From the NCBI GenBank assembly GCA_028689585.1, contig JAQVCW010000020.1:1-64000 (forward strand): a stretch of DNA of 64,000 nucleotides, given 5' to 3'. The DNA comes from Lachnospiraceae bacterium (GTDB lineage: Bacteria; Bacillota; Clostridia; Lachnospirales; Lachnospiraceae). How positions within the stretch are numbered: the stretch's first letter is position 1; each line of letters begins with the position of its first letter. The notes beneath the pieces were generated by a model that saw nothing but the letters and a program-made list of their open reading frames with translations, was not told the origin of the DNA and made no database searches. Position numbers and translations under genes: made by a program. Of this stretch, positions 39,725-49,800 are shown one piece after another.

Positions 39725-39779
39725 AATATATCATAGAAATGTAAATTTGAAAGAAGGTTTTATGTAAAATTTATGTAAA
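39725..39779 (-). promoter_or_regulatory. Pho-box-like repeats and promoter of the phosphate operon
   Basis: On the minus strand the decamer TTTACATAAA occurs at 39770-39779 and 39759-39768, an 11-bp period, and TTTACAT again at 39739-39745. A TATATT -10 box lies at 39725-39730 without a good -35. This matches the layout of PhoP/PhoB-activated promoters in Firmicutes. Confidence 0.6.
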
Positions 39780-39788
39780 GTTTTTTAC

Positions 39789-39865
39789 ACAAAAAACTCC
39801 TCCATTTCACTTACTTCACATCTTTATGACAAATCATGTGAAACAGTCTGAATTGGAAGGAGTTT
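39789..39865 (-). terminator. Probable terminator after the hydrogenase operon
   Basis: On the minus strand AAACTCCT (39858-39865) pairs with AGGAGTTT (39794-39801) followed by more T, with inner pairing in a 56-nt loop. The loop is long, so efficiency is uncertain. Confidence 0.5.
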
Positions 39866-39905
39866 CTTGTCCAAAGCTTTCCTTAATATTACTTACTTCT
39901 CGTAG

Positions 39906-41648
39906 TTACTTTTCATTCGGCATTTTCCATCCGTGATGATCCGTATGCAGCAGTTCATGTGCCTTATGGGACAGAGGATGCCCCAGGTATTCCTGATACA
40001 GGCGAACCACGTCCGGATTCTCATGGGAAAATCTAAGCTCACTGGAGCGGTCCAGAAAATACAGGTTATCTCCCCGATCTCCTGCCAGCTCCTCTCCGTC
40101 ATGGATGGGCTGGCCTCCGCCTCCCGCACAGCCTCCCGGACAGGCCATGACTTCGACAAAATCATAAGAAACTTTTTGACTGCGCAGTGCCCGGATCAGC
40201 TTTCTGGCATTGCCAAGGCCGCTGACCACTGCCACACGTACCGTACTTCCCTGAATATCTATGCTGGCTTCCTTCCAGCCGTCCAGCCCCCGCACCATAT
40301 AAAATGCATCCGGCGCCGGATTCTTTCCCGTCACCAGGTAATAGCAGGAGCGAAGCGCTGCTTCCATCACTCCGCCGGTGGCGCCAAAGATCACACCTGC
40401 GCCGCTGCCGGTTCCCAGCGGATTATCAAACTCTGTCTCCGGCAGGTCCTGCACCACCAGATGATCTGCCCGGATCATCCTCACCAGCTCTCTGGTGGTC
40501 AGCACAAGATCCACATCCCTGTTCTGGCCGCTGTCATTGATATTGGGGATGGCCGCTTCGTGCTTCTTCGCCACGCAGGGCATAATGGAAATATTGTAGA
40601 TCTTCTCCGGATCGATGCCCATCTTCTGTGCAAACCAGGTCTTGGTCACCGCCCCCTGCATCTGATGAGGAGACTTGGCCGTAGACAACTGATCCACCAT
40701 ATCCGGATACTGAGATTTCAGGAACCGCACCCATCCCGGACAGCAGGAGGTAAACATGGGGAATTTATAATCGTCTTTCTTCTTCAGCCGTTCCAGAAAT
40801 TCGCTGCCCTCTTCCATAATCGTCAGATCCGCACCGAAATCCGTATCAAACACGTAATCAAATCCCAGCGCCTTCAGCGCGGAAACCATACGCTGCGGCG
40901 TAGCTTCACTGCGGGACAGTCCCAGTTCTTCGCCCCAGGCCGCCCGTACCGCCGGTGCGATCTGCACGATGGTTATCTTGTTCTCATCCGCAAATGCTCC
41001 ATGAAGAGAAGTCAGCTCCAGGGTATCATCCCGCTCCCGCAGCGCTCCCGTCGGACAGTGGGTAATACACTGGCCGCACAGCGCGCATTCCGCCTGGGTG
41101 ATCTGCTGGTTATGGGAAACGCCAATGTTCACTCTTGAACCGGTCCCCGCAATATCCCAGATATGTAATTTCTGAACCTTGTCACAGATCTGAATACATC
41201 TCATACATTTGATGCACCGTCCTGCATCCCTTATCATCGGGAAAGAAGCCGGCCAACTGCTCTTTGGCAGATCTGTTTCATACTGACTTTCAAAAATCCC
41301 CAGATCATTCGCCACCTTCTGCAGCGAACAGTTTCCGCTGCGTACACAGGACGGACAGCGGCAGTCATGCTGGGACAAAAGCAGCTCTACATTGGTTCTT
41401 CTCGCCTCTCTGACTCTGGCGGAATTGGTATAGATCTCCATCCCTTCCTGTACGGTGTTGTCGCAGGCCGGAACCAGACGATTCACTCCCTTTATCTCTA
41501 CCACACATACCCGGCAGGCCCCTATTTCATTGATGTCCTTCAGATAACAAAGGCTGGGCACCGGCATATTTGCCAAGGCTGCCGCTTCCAAAATGGTTGC
41601 TCCTTCAGCCGCCGAAACCGGAATATCATTTATTTTTATATTTACCAT
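39906..41648 (-). CDS. [FeFe] hydrogenase catalytic subunit
   Basis: 580 aa, cytosolic. N-terminal [2Fe-2S] ferredoxin domain (C34, C45, C48, C62), His-Cys3 [4Fe-4S] site (H94, C98, C101, C107), two [4Fe-4S] clusters (CIKCMRCIQIC and CALCGQCITHC), then the H-cluster domain with L1 TSCCPGW (about 300), L2 MPCVAKKHE and L3 MACPGGCAGGGGQP, and the small-subunit domain at the end. All H-cluster ligands are present, so it should be active in H2 formation or uptake. The start overlaps the end of the upstream FAD subunit by seven bases, so both are made together. Maturation genes (hydEFG) are not in the window. Confidence 0.93.
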   Translation of the reverse strand: MVNIKINDIPVSAAEGATILEAAALANMPVPSLCYLKDINEIGACRVCVVEIKGVNRLVPACDNTVQEGMEIYTNSARVREARRTNVELLLSQHDCRCPSCVRSGNCSLQKVANDLGIFESQYETDLPKSSWPASFPMIRDAGRCIKCMRCIQICDKVQKLHIWDIAGTGSRVNIGVSHNQQITQAECALCGQCITHCPTGALRERDDTLELTSLHGAFADENKITIVQIAPAVRAAWGEELGLSRSEATPQRMVSALKALGFDYVFDTDFGADLTIMEEGSEFLERLKKKDDYKFPMFTSCCPGWVRFLKSQYPDMVDQLSTAKSPHQMQGAVTKTWFAQKMGIDPEKIYNISIMPCVAKKHEAAIPNINDSGQNRDVDLVLTTRELVRMIRADHLVVQDLPETEFDNPLGTGSGAGVIFGATGGVMEAALRSCYYLVTGKNPAPDAFYMVRGLDGWKEASIDIQGSTVRVAVVSGLGNARKLIRALRSQKVSYDFVEVMACPGGCAGGGGQPIHDGEELAGDRGDNLYFLDRSSELRFSHENPDVVRLYQEYLGHPLSHKAHELLHTDHHGWKMPNEK

Positions 41649-43486
41649 TTTGTCTCTCTGCCTCCTTTGAAAATTCCATATCCAAAATGATCACAGCGCA
41701 GGCATCTTCCCGCCTCCTGACAGATTTCTTCCTCCGTGAGACTGCATTCCACGGCTTCGAAATCCTTTTTCCGCTCCAGGGCCGGTCTTTCCTTGACATT
41801 GATTCGGCCGCAGGCCGGATAGTCCTTGATCCTCGGTGCCGGGATCTTTACATCGGTGGAAATGATGTGATTGTATCCCAGATAATTGTCGATGTTGGCC
41901 GCCGCCACCTTTCCTGCCGCAATCGCCCGGATCGCCGTGGCAGGTCCGGTCACACAGTCCCCGCCTGCAAATACGCCGGGAGCATTTTCCACTGCGCTCC
42001 AGTTCTCTGCTGCAATGACTCCATGCTTAATTGGAATTCCCCTGTCTTCAAAGTAATGTGTCTCAATGCCCTGTCCAATCGCTACGATCACAATATCACA
42101 GGGAATGCGCACCTCTGCCTTCTTACAGTCCGTGGGTGATGGTCTCCCGTCCCTGCCCACCTTTCCGATCATCTTCGGCTGGGCGATCAGTGCGGTCACT
42201 TCTTCTGCTTCGTTGGTCTCTATCCGAACCGGAGCGTGTAGCTCACAGATCTCCGCTCCCTCTGCCACTGCACTTCGCACCTCTTCCGGCAGTGCAGTCA
42301 TATCCACCTGACGTCTGCGGTAAACTACCTTCACCTCTTCCGCACCCAGACGGATCGCGGAACGCGTCACATCCATAGCCACATTGCCGCCGCCGATCAC
42401 CGTCACTCTCTTTCCCTTCATGTCGATGGTTCCGCCGTCCGCCAGCAGTCCCAGCATCTCCACCGCGGAAATCACGCCTCTGGCGTCTTCCCCTTCCAGC
42501 CCCACTTTCTTGTCTGTATGGGCTCCGATGGAAATATAAACCGCGTCATAGTTCTCCCGCAGCTCGTTCATGGTGGTCTTGCCCTCTCCCTCGCCGATGC
42601 AGTGCTCCAGCTTCACCTCCACATCCGTGGAAAGTATGTTGTCAATATCCTCATTCAGACGTTCTCTCGGCAGGCGGTAGCTGGGTATGCCATAATACAG
42701 CATGCCTCCCAGATGCTTGTGCATCTCAAAAACCGTAGTCTGATGCCCCATAAGCTGCAGATAATACGCTGCACTCAGGCCGCTGGGACCTCCGCCGATG
42801 ACCGCCACCGATTTGCCGGTCTTTTCGGCCCGCGGCGGAGCCGGTACTTCCCCGGCATAATCTACGGCAGCCAGCTTCATCCCGCGGATATTCACGGAAG
42901 TATCCACCATGTTTCTCCGGCAGCGCGCTTCACAGGGATGCTCGCATACCAGCGCACAGGCAGTGGGGAACGGGTTGTCCTTGCGGATCAGCCGGACTGC
43001 ATCCTCATACCGTCCTTCTGCCACCAGTGCAATGTAACCCGGAATATCCACTCCCGCCGGGCACAGAGCCACACAGGGCACCGGCTGTTCCAGAGAAGCC
43101 AGACATTTTCCGTACAGTACGTGTTCTTCATAGTCATCACGGAAACCGGTAATTCCTTTCAGTACCATATTGGCTGCGGAAAAACCGATGGCACAGTCTG
43201 CCGTATCCGTAATCACCCTGGCTGTCTTCTCAATCAGATCCAGAGTCTCCATCGTGGCTTCTCCATTCAGTACCTGATCCAGAAGCTTTCCCAACTGGCC
43301 AAGTCCTATCCTGCACGGTACACACTTGCCGCAGGTCTGGGCATGGCACAGCTTCAGAAAGGCAAAAGCCATATCCACCGGACACAATCCCGGAGGGCTG
43401 GCTACGATACGCCGTTCCAGATCTTTGTACAGGCGCTCCACTGTGGTCTGCGCTGTACTTTTTGTCGTAATACTTAATCTGCTCAA
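41642..43486 (-). CDS. NuoF-tail/GltD-like FAD-NAD(P) oxidoreductase partner of the hydrogenase
   Basis: 614 aa. Residues about 30-130 match the C-terminal [4Fe-4S] part of NuoF/HydB (CGKCVPCRIG) but without the flavin/NADH Rossmann part. The rest is a glutamate-synthase small-subunit-like module: Cys-rich CVALCPAGVDIPGY and CALVCEHPCEARCRR, FAD site VAVIGGGPSGLSAAYYL, NADP-type site VTVIGGGNVAMDVTRSA, and a closing CLRCDHFG. It probably passes electrons between NAD(P)H and the hydrogenase. [FeFe] hydrogenases next to GltD-like genes are classed as group A2, whose role is unresolved. The start is a TTG at 43484-43486 with AAGGAGG seven bases upstream. Confidence 0.85.
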   Translation of the reverse strand: MSRLSITTKSTAQTTVERLYKDLERRIVASPPGLCPVDMAFAFLKLCHAQTCGKCVPCRIGLGQLGKLLDQVLNGEATMETLDLIEKTARVITDTADCAIGFSAANMVLKGITGFRDDYEEHVLYGKCLASLEQPVPCVALCPAGVDIPGYIALVAEGRYEDAVRLIRKDNPFPTACALVCEHPCEARCRRNMVDTSVNIRGMKLAAVDYAGEVPAPPRAEKTGKSVAVIGGGPSGLSAAYYLQLMGHQTTVFEMHKHLGGMLYYGIPSYRLPRERLNEDIDNILSTDVEVKLEHCIGEGEGKTTMNELRENYDAVYISIGAHTDKKVGLEGEDARGVISAVEMLGLLADGGTIDMKGKRVTVIGGGNVAMDVTRSAIRLGAEEVKVVYRRRQVDMTALPEEVRSAVAEGAEICELHAPVRIETNEAEEVTALIAQPKMIGKVGRDGRPSPTDCKKAEVRIPCDIVIVAIGQGIETHYFEDRGIPIKHGVIAAENWSAVENAPGVFAGGDCVTGPATAIRAIAAGKVAAANIDNYLGYNHIISTDVKIPAPRIKDYPACGRINVKERPALERKKDFEAVECSLTEEEICQEAGRCLRCDHFGYGIFKGGRETKW

Positions 43487-43594
43487 AAGCTTACCTCCTT
43501 TTTTTAATTCAAGAACGCCTCTGCGTTCCTGCTGATCGGGTTCTTAACCTCCACTGCTCCAGAAGATTTTCTCGAAAGGTCCGGATATAAACCT

Positions 43595-43694
43595 AAAAAA
43601 TGCCGAGCAATCCGGGCCTATTAGCCCAGACGGTCGGCATTTGTAAACGCTATACTCCCTGTGGTAAACTCCACTGTCCGTCAGTCGTATAGCT
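43595..43694 (-). promoter_or_regulatory. ZTP (pfl) riboswitch with terminator
   Basis: On the minus strand the aptamer (43624-43694) opens with the P1 stem GCTATAC/GTATAGC, the conserved ACGACTGACGG, the GTGG/CCAC hairpin and GGGAG; after a linker comes the 3' subdomain GCCGACCGTCTGGGC. Terminator 43595-43640: ATGCCGA pairs with TCGGCAT, then T6. The terminator's left arm is part of the aptamer's 3' subdomain, so ligand binding should block termination (an ON switch), as known for this class. ZTP/ZMP signals folate shortage. Usual targets are purine and one-carbon genes; here the next gene is the hydrogenase partner. Confidence 0.82.
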
Positions 43695-43703
43695 TATGTT
43701 TGT

Positions 43704-43733
43704 ATCATAGCACATTTTTATGACAAAATTCAA
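43704..43733 (-). promoter_or_regulatory. Promoter of the riboswitch-hydrogenase operon
   Basis: On the minus strand: TTGAAT (43728-43733), 18 bp, TATGAT (43704-43709), a few bases before the riboswitch. Confidence 0.7.
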
Positions 43734-43808
43734 GTTTTAATCCGGGGAATACGTTAAAAAATTAACCAATTTTTTTCTTTTCTTTTTGATACATATGCTG
43801 AATTCCTT

Positions 43809-44987
43809 TTATACATTTTCACCATGCTTTTCTTCCCGCTTACGGCTGTTGATTTCCATCACCTGCCGCAGGACAACCCTGGCTTTTCCCGTAGTTTTTG
43901 CTTCATACAGGATATCATCCGTGATGGCAAACAGTGTCTCATAATCGATATCATTCTGTTCCAGGCAGGCCACACCTATACTGCAGGTGAGTTCACACTG
44001 AAACCGGCGGGACAGATCATGGACTTCATCCAGAAGCTTCTGGCACTTTTTTCTCACCACTTCCTCGGAAGGAACATTTTTCATCATGATGATAAACTCA
44101 TCTCCGCCGAACCGTCCCATGATATCCGTACTGCGGAAGGTTCTCAGGATCACTTCTCCAACGGCCTCCAGCACCAGGTCACCGATCTGATGCCCCCTTG
44201 TATCATTGATCTTTTTGAAATTATCCACATCCATGATCAGAAGGGCACAGCTTTCCCCGGCTTTTCGTTCCTCCAGATAGCTCCGTATCAAAAATTCCCC
44301 GTTCGCTTTATTCAGGATACCGGTCAGACTGTCAATCATACTCAGTTGCTTATACTGATTTTTCATATTATACGCTTCTGCCCGAAGCCGCTGGATCAGA
44401 CCGGCCACAAAAAAAGAAAATACAAAACCAACAATAGAACTGAAACAGTTATTTCTGGCCATGGTCTCCCCTTTATAGGAAAAGGTAAAAAATATATAAG
44501 CTATCTCAAAAACTCCCATCTCTGTATAGATCACATACAGCCGGAAGGTAAACAGTGAGGGAAGTGCGATCAGCATGGCCTGCATAAAAGCGCTGGGCTG
44601 ATTCCCATACTGCATCGCATCGATCCCGATAACGATAGTCATTAAACAGGCAATAAAACTGAGGCACATCAGCCGTATGACACCGATTGAGTTTCCGCCT
44701 CTGCTGCGATACCAGAAGGAGACCAGGTAAAAAGCCAATGCTGCTGGTGCCGCCATCAGATGCCAGATGGACGGCTTCCAGTCTGTTACAATAAAGGGAG
44801 TAATCATGATAAAAAAAAGTATCACCAAAGTGGATGCCATACTCACATCCACCAGCATCCTCAGATTTTCCGCTGCGATCTCCTCTGCTCCCGCTTCAAA
44901 GAACTTATTGCGTTCCTCCCACCCATACCGGATTTTCTTCTGTATTTTATTGTTTAGTCTCTCCTTGGGGATGTTCTCTTTTTTCAT
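43809..44987 (-). CDS. Membrane diguanylate cyclase (GGDEF)
   Basis: 392 aa. About six hydrophobic segments (about 50-205) form a membrane sensor region, then a GGDEF domain (about 220-380) with the intact active-site motif RFGGDEF and LLIMDVDNFKKIND for Mg2+/GTP. It should make c-di-GMP. No EAL domain and no evident RxxD inhibitory site just before GGDEF. It may influence surface and adhesin behaviour, but no c-di-GMP riboswitch was found in this window. Start ATG at 44985-44987; a TTG lies directly before it. Confidence 0.88.
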   Translation of the reverse strand: MKKENIPKERLNNKIQKKIRYGWEERNKFFEAGAEEIAAENLRMLVDVSMASTLVILFFIMITPFIVTDWKPSIWHLMAAPAALAFYLVSFWYRSRGGNSIGVIRLMCLSFIACLMTIVIGIDAMQYGNQPSAFMQAMLIALPSLFTFRLYVIYTEMGVFEIAYIFFTFSYKGETMARNNCFSSIVGFVFSFFVAGLIQRLRAEAYNMKNQYKQLSMIDSLTGILNKANGEFLIRSYLEERKAGESCALLIMDVDNFKKINDTRGHQIGDLVLEAVGEVILRTFRSTDIMGRFGGDEFIIMMKNVPSEEVVRKKCQKLLDEVHDLSRRFQCELTCSIGVACLEQNDIDYETLFAITDDILYEAKTTGKARVVLRQVMEINSRKREEKHGENV

Positions 44988-45134
44988 CAAATAGCCCCGT
45001 ACCTTTCTTCCACTTCTTTTCGCTCTATTTTCTTCTTGAGTATTGAAAAACAGGCACCGCTTTCCCGTCTGCTGTTGTTTAAAATGACTTGGCTGGGAAT
45101 GCAGCCCTGTTTTCCGGCTGTTCTTATGACATTA

Positions 45135-46730
45135 TTATTTTGCGGTTGTCTCGGTCTCTGCTTCACTGTCAGACTCAGCAGCAGTTTCTGCTGCTTCCGT
45201 AACTGCTGCTTCCGTGGTATCTTCTGCAGCGCCTTCCGTGGTTACTTCCGAAGCATCTTCGCCGGCTGCTTCTGATCCGGCTTCGGTCACGGCTTCCGTG
45301 GCCGCTTCAGTCTCCATCATCAGAGAATAGTCAAAATTCAGTTTTGCCAGCAGATCTTCATCGGTGACAAATTCCACCTCTTCCATCCAGCTATCGTACA
45401 GAGCACTGATGGCATCCTGTTTTCTTGTGTTTACGATCTCTGTCTTCTTCTCTTCGGTAGCCGCTTCATCAAATGCACTGTCTACATGCAGTACATAGTA
45501 AGCGTTGTTTGCATAAATAACCTCCGGAACAAGTGTATTGTCCTCCAGTCCTTCTGTCGCTGTAATGATGGCGGTATCCGGATAGGTGTCATCGGAGCCA
45601 AAGGTATAGGAAGAAGTAGATGCATTCTCATCGGCATCGGCTGCTTCTGCAGCGGCTGCTGCAAAATCATCGGCTGTCCTGGCGGTCTCAAGGAACGCTT
45701 CTGCTCTGGCCTGTGCTTCTGCCTTGGCTGCGATAGCAGCCGCATCTTCGGTTTCTGTCTCGGTTTCTGTCTCGGTCTCAGCTTCCGTAACTGCTTCGGT
45801 GCTGCCTTCCGAAACGGCTTCTGTCTGGTCTGCTGTGGTCTCAGCTTCTGTCTCGGCCGCTGCTGTCTTATCTTCCGCCTCGGCTTCGGCCGCTGCGGCT
45901 TTCGTCTCTGCTGTCTCCGCTTCGGTCTCAGCTTCTGTATCCGCTGATCCTGTCTTTGTCGCTGCTGCCTCGGTAACCGCCGCTTCGGTGGTGGCTGCTT
46001 CGGTTGCCTTTTCAGTCACTGCTTCCGTGGTGGCCGCCTCGGTCTCTGTTTCCCCTTCGCCGCCTGCCGCTTCCGTGGTGGCTTCGGTCACGCCCTCCGC
46101 AGTGTCCTCTGCAGTCTCGCTCTCTGTGGAGGCTTCGGTCTCGATCGGGGTAAAGCTTACATAGGAAACGGTTCTCTGAGCTGCCTCTTCGTCGGATACT
46201 TCCGTATCCACATCTGCGCTCATCTGGGTTTCCATTTTATTCTGAATGGTATAAAGAGTAAGTACACGCGCTACACTTTCTTCTGTCGCGCTCATTTTTT
46301 TCAGCACATCCTCACCATTGGCCGCCACGAAATCGGCTGCTGCGGTTTTGATCGCTGCGGTCTCATCCTCTGTAAGCTCCACGCCGTAATCAGACATATG
46401 CTTTTCACAAAGAAGCATTTTCTCCAGATTATCCATCGTAGTAGACTTGAAGGTATCGCCATAAGCAGTACCGGAACCGCTCAGATCTGCATTCCAGATG
46501 TCCTCTCCGTAATAGCTCTTTAAGAAAGAACCGTAATTTGTCTCAAATCCCGCCTGCTGATAGCGAAGCAGGAAATTCACTACGCCTGCCGGCACATCTG
46601 CTCCGTCGAAGGTTGCAATCGCCGCTGCTGTATCTACTTCATTTGACTTTGAGGAGCATCCGGCCAGTGATGATGCTGCTAAGCATACCGTCATACCAAA
46701 AACCAGACCTCTTTTTAAACCCTTATTCAT
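45135..46730 (-). CDS. Foldase-like lipoprotein (PrsA/SurA type) with Thr-Glu-Ala insertions
   Basis: 531 aa from MNKGLKRGLVFGMTVCL, with GGAGGAATAG upstream. Lipobox LAGC near residue 25 predicts a membrane-anchored lipoprotein. Residues about 35-180 match the helical chaperone part of SurA/PrsA-like proteins; the second conserved part (about 345-475, ARAEAFLETARTADDFAAAA, then DDTYPDTAIITATEGLEDN, then VIYANNAYYVLHVDS) looks like a split, divergent parvulin-type domain. A low-complexity Thr/Glu/Ala stretch of about 150 residues separates them and another ends the protein. Position after pth-mfd is usual for this foldase in Lachnospiraceae. Isomerase activity is not assured. Confidence 0.75.
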   Translation of the reverse strand: MNKGLKRGLVFGMTVCLAASSLAGCSSKSNEVDTAAAIATFDGADVPAGVVNFLLRYQQAGFETNYGSFLKSYYGEDIWNADLSGSGTAYGDTFKSTTMDNLEKMLLCEKHMSDYGVELTEDETAAIKTAAADFVAANGEDVLKKMSATEESVARVLTLYTIQNKMETQMSADVDTEVSDEEAAQRTVSYVSFTPIETEASTESETAEDTAEGVTEATTEAAGGEGETETEAATTEAVTEKATEAATTEAAVTEAAATKTGSADTEAETEAETAETKAAAAEAEAEDKTAAAETEAETTADQTEAVSEGSTEAVTEAETETETETETEDAAAIAAKAEAQARAEAFLETARTADDFAAAAAEAADADENASTSSYTFGSDDTYPDTAIITATEGLEDNTLVPEVIYANNAYYVLHVDSAFDEAATEEKKTEIVNTRKQDAISALYDSWMEEVEFVTDEDLLAKLNFDYSLMMETEAATEAVTEAGSEAAGEDASEVTTEGAAEDTTEAAVTEAAETAAESDSEAETETTAK

Positions 46731-46856
46731 AAAACTATTCCTCCATATTATCAGGTGCATACCGCATCCAATTATTCTGCGTTCAATTATATCCTTTTTC
46801 CGTCCTTCTGGCAATCTTTTTTCCCTATTCTGCACACATTTTTCACAATATCGGCA

Positions 46857-49800
46857 TTACATCTCCTGGATCAGTTTTTTCATATTTTCCAGCAGTTCCC
46901 TCACCAGTATCAGCACATCCTCATTATCCCGGCCGCCTTTGCGTGGCTTCAGATAGGTAAAATAGGGGTTGGTGTCAATGGTGAACTTCATTTTTCCCTG
47001 ATATCCCTTTAAAAATCCATCGATCTTAGAGGCATCCAGCATGGCCCGCTCGAACAGAACAAAACGGATCTCGTCCCCTTTCTGCAGCAGATCGGTGATA
47101 TAGATCTGATGGGCCTCGGCTTTCAGCCAGGCAATGGTGAGGAGATTTTGTACCGATTTTGGCGGCTCTCCGAAACGGTCCATCAGTTCCTCCAGCATAT
47201 CGTCATACTCATCTTCACCGGTAATGCCCGCGATCCTCTTGTAGACATCCAGCTTCTGCCCCTCGTTGCGGATATAGCGGTCCGGAATAAAGGCATCCAC
47301 ATCCAGATCGATGGCAGTCTCGTAGCCCTCCTGTATCGTGGCTTCGCCTTTTAGTTCTTTTACGGATTCATTGAGCAGCTTGCAGTACAGGTCATACCCC
47401 ACCGCTTCCATATGTCCGTGCTGCTCACTGCCCAGCAGGTTTCCGGCACCGCGGATTTCCAGGTCGCGCATGGCGATCTTAAAACCGCTGCCCAGCTCCG
47501 TAAATTCCCGGATGGCGGAAAGGCGCTTTTCCGCAATCTCCTTGAGCATCTTATTTCTGCGGTACATCAAAAATGCATAGGAGGTCCGGTTGGAACGTCC
47601 TACCCGGCCCCTGAGCTGATAAAGCTGGGAAAGCCCCATATTGTCCGCATCATGGATAATCATGGTATTTGCATTGGAAATATCCAGTCCGGTCTCAATG
47701 ATGGTGGTGGTCACCAGCACATCAATGTCCCCGTTGATGAAATCATACATGATTTCTTCCAGCTCCCGTTCCTTCATCTGCCCATGAGCAAAGGATACCC
47801 GGGCCTCCGGCACCAGCTTGGATACTGTATTGGTCATCTCCACAATGGTATTTACCCGGTTGTAGACGTAGTACACCTGTCCCCCTCTGGCCAGCTCTCT
47901 GCTGATAGCCTCCCGGACCATTTCCTCATTGTATTCCATTACAAAGGTCTGGATGGGCAGGCGGTCCTGAGGCGGCTCTTCCAGCACGCTCATGTCCCGG
48001 ATGCCGATCAGGCTCATGTGCAGGGTGCGGGGAATCGGTGTAGCGGTCAGCGTCAGCACATCAATATCCTTTTTCATCTGCTTGATCTTCTCTTTGTGCG
48101 TCACGCCAAAACGCTGTTCCTCATCAATGATCAGCATTCCAAGATCTTTAAAAGCCACATCCTTTGACAGGATCCGGTGAGTTCCGATGACAATATCCAC
48201 CAGCCCTTTTTTCAGGTCGGCCAGCGTTTTTTTCTGCTCTGCGGAAGAACGAAAACGGCACATCAGATCCACGCGCACCGGAAAATCCTTCATCCGCTGG
48301 ACAAAGGTATTGTAATGCTGCTGGGCCAGAATGGTGGTGGGCACCAGATAGGCCACCTGTTTGCCCTCCTGCACCGCCTTGAATGCAGTCCGGATGGCAA
48401 TCTCGGTCTTTCCGTAGCCCACATCGCCGCAGATCAGCCGGTCCATAATCTTGGCGCTCTCCATATCCGCCTTTGCCGCTTCTATGGCCTGAAGCTGATC
48501 CTCCGTCTCCTCAAACGGAAACATCTCTTCAAATTCTTTCTGCCAGACGGTGTCCTGTCCATAGACAAAACCGGCCTTCTGCTGACGGGACGCATACAGC
48601 TCCACCAGCTCTCCCGCAATGACACGCACGGCTCCCCGCACTCTCGTCTTGGTCTTGTTCCAGTCCTGACTGCCCAACTTGTTCAGCCTGGGCTTTCTGG
48701 CATCCGCATCTGCATATTTCTGAATCATATCCAGTTGGGTGGCCAGCACATAAAGATTGCTGCCGTCCGCATATTCAATCTTCATGTAATCCTTCATCAC
48801 ATGATCCACTTCTACCTTTTCAATGCCCCGGTAGACGCCCAGCCCGTGATTTTCATGCACCACATAATCACCTGGGGAAAGCTCGGAAAAGCTGTTGATC
48901 TTCCGGCCTTCGTAGTTTTTCTGCTTCTTTCGCTTCTTTTTTTCTTTTCCGAAAATATCGCTTTCCGAAATCACCACAAACCGGATCATGGGGTATTCAT
49001 AGCCCCGGTGGGTATTGCCGTAGGTCACCAAAATCTCCCCCTGTGACACCAGCCGTTCTTCCTCTTCGGAATAAAATGCATTCAGTCCCTGCTCCAGCAG
49101 ATCCTCCGCCAGCCGGTTTCCGCGGGTTCTGGAAGCCGCCAGCAAAATCACCCGATAGCCGTCCTTCTTCCACCGCAGCAAATCCTTTACCAGAACCTCA
49201 AAGCTGTTGTTGTAGGGGTTCACCGCCCGCACGGAAATATCATACTTTCCGCTGACCTTCCAGGATCCTCTGGCATTTTCCAGCGTGCACAATCCTACAC
49301 AGTTCTGACCGCTCAGCCTGGCGATCATCTGCTGACAGGAAAACAGAAGTCCTGTCTGCCCGCCCAGCACATATCCTTTTTCCAGACGGTGCTGCATACT
49401 TTCCCGAAATTCCTGTTCGGAGGCTTCCGCTGATTCGGCCAGCCGGTTGGGTTCATCCAGAAAAATCACCGTATCCTTCGGAAAATAGTCCAGAACCGAC
49501 ACCGTATCCGAATAAAAATAATCCAGGAAGCCATCCAGTCCGGAAGCGTCTTCAAAATCCACCAGACGGTCATGGCAGTCTCCCGCCAGCGTCTTGATGC
49601 GGTAAGCCTCTTCCGTATGCATTCCCTTCCGGAAGATCTCTTCCTGCTTTTTCGCCTCGTCCTCAATCTTTTTCAGGCCCCGTTTTCTCACTTCCGGCTC
49701 CAGGATCAGTTCCGAAGCCGGATAGATGGATACGGAATCCAGATTTTCAATGGAGCGCTGGCTCCCGGCATCGAAGCTGCGGATTGAATCGATCTCATCC

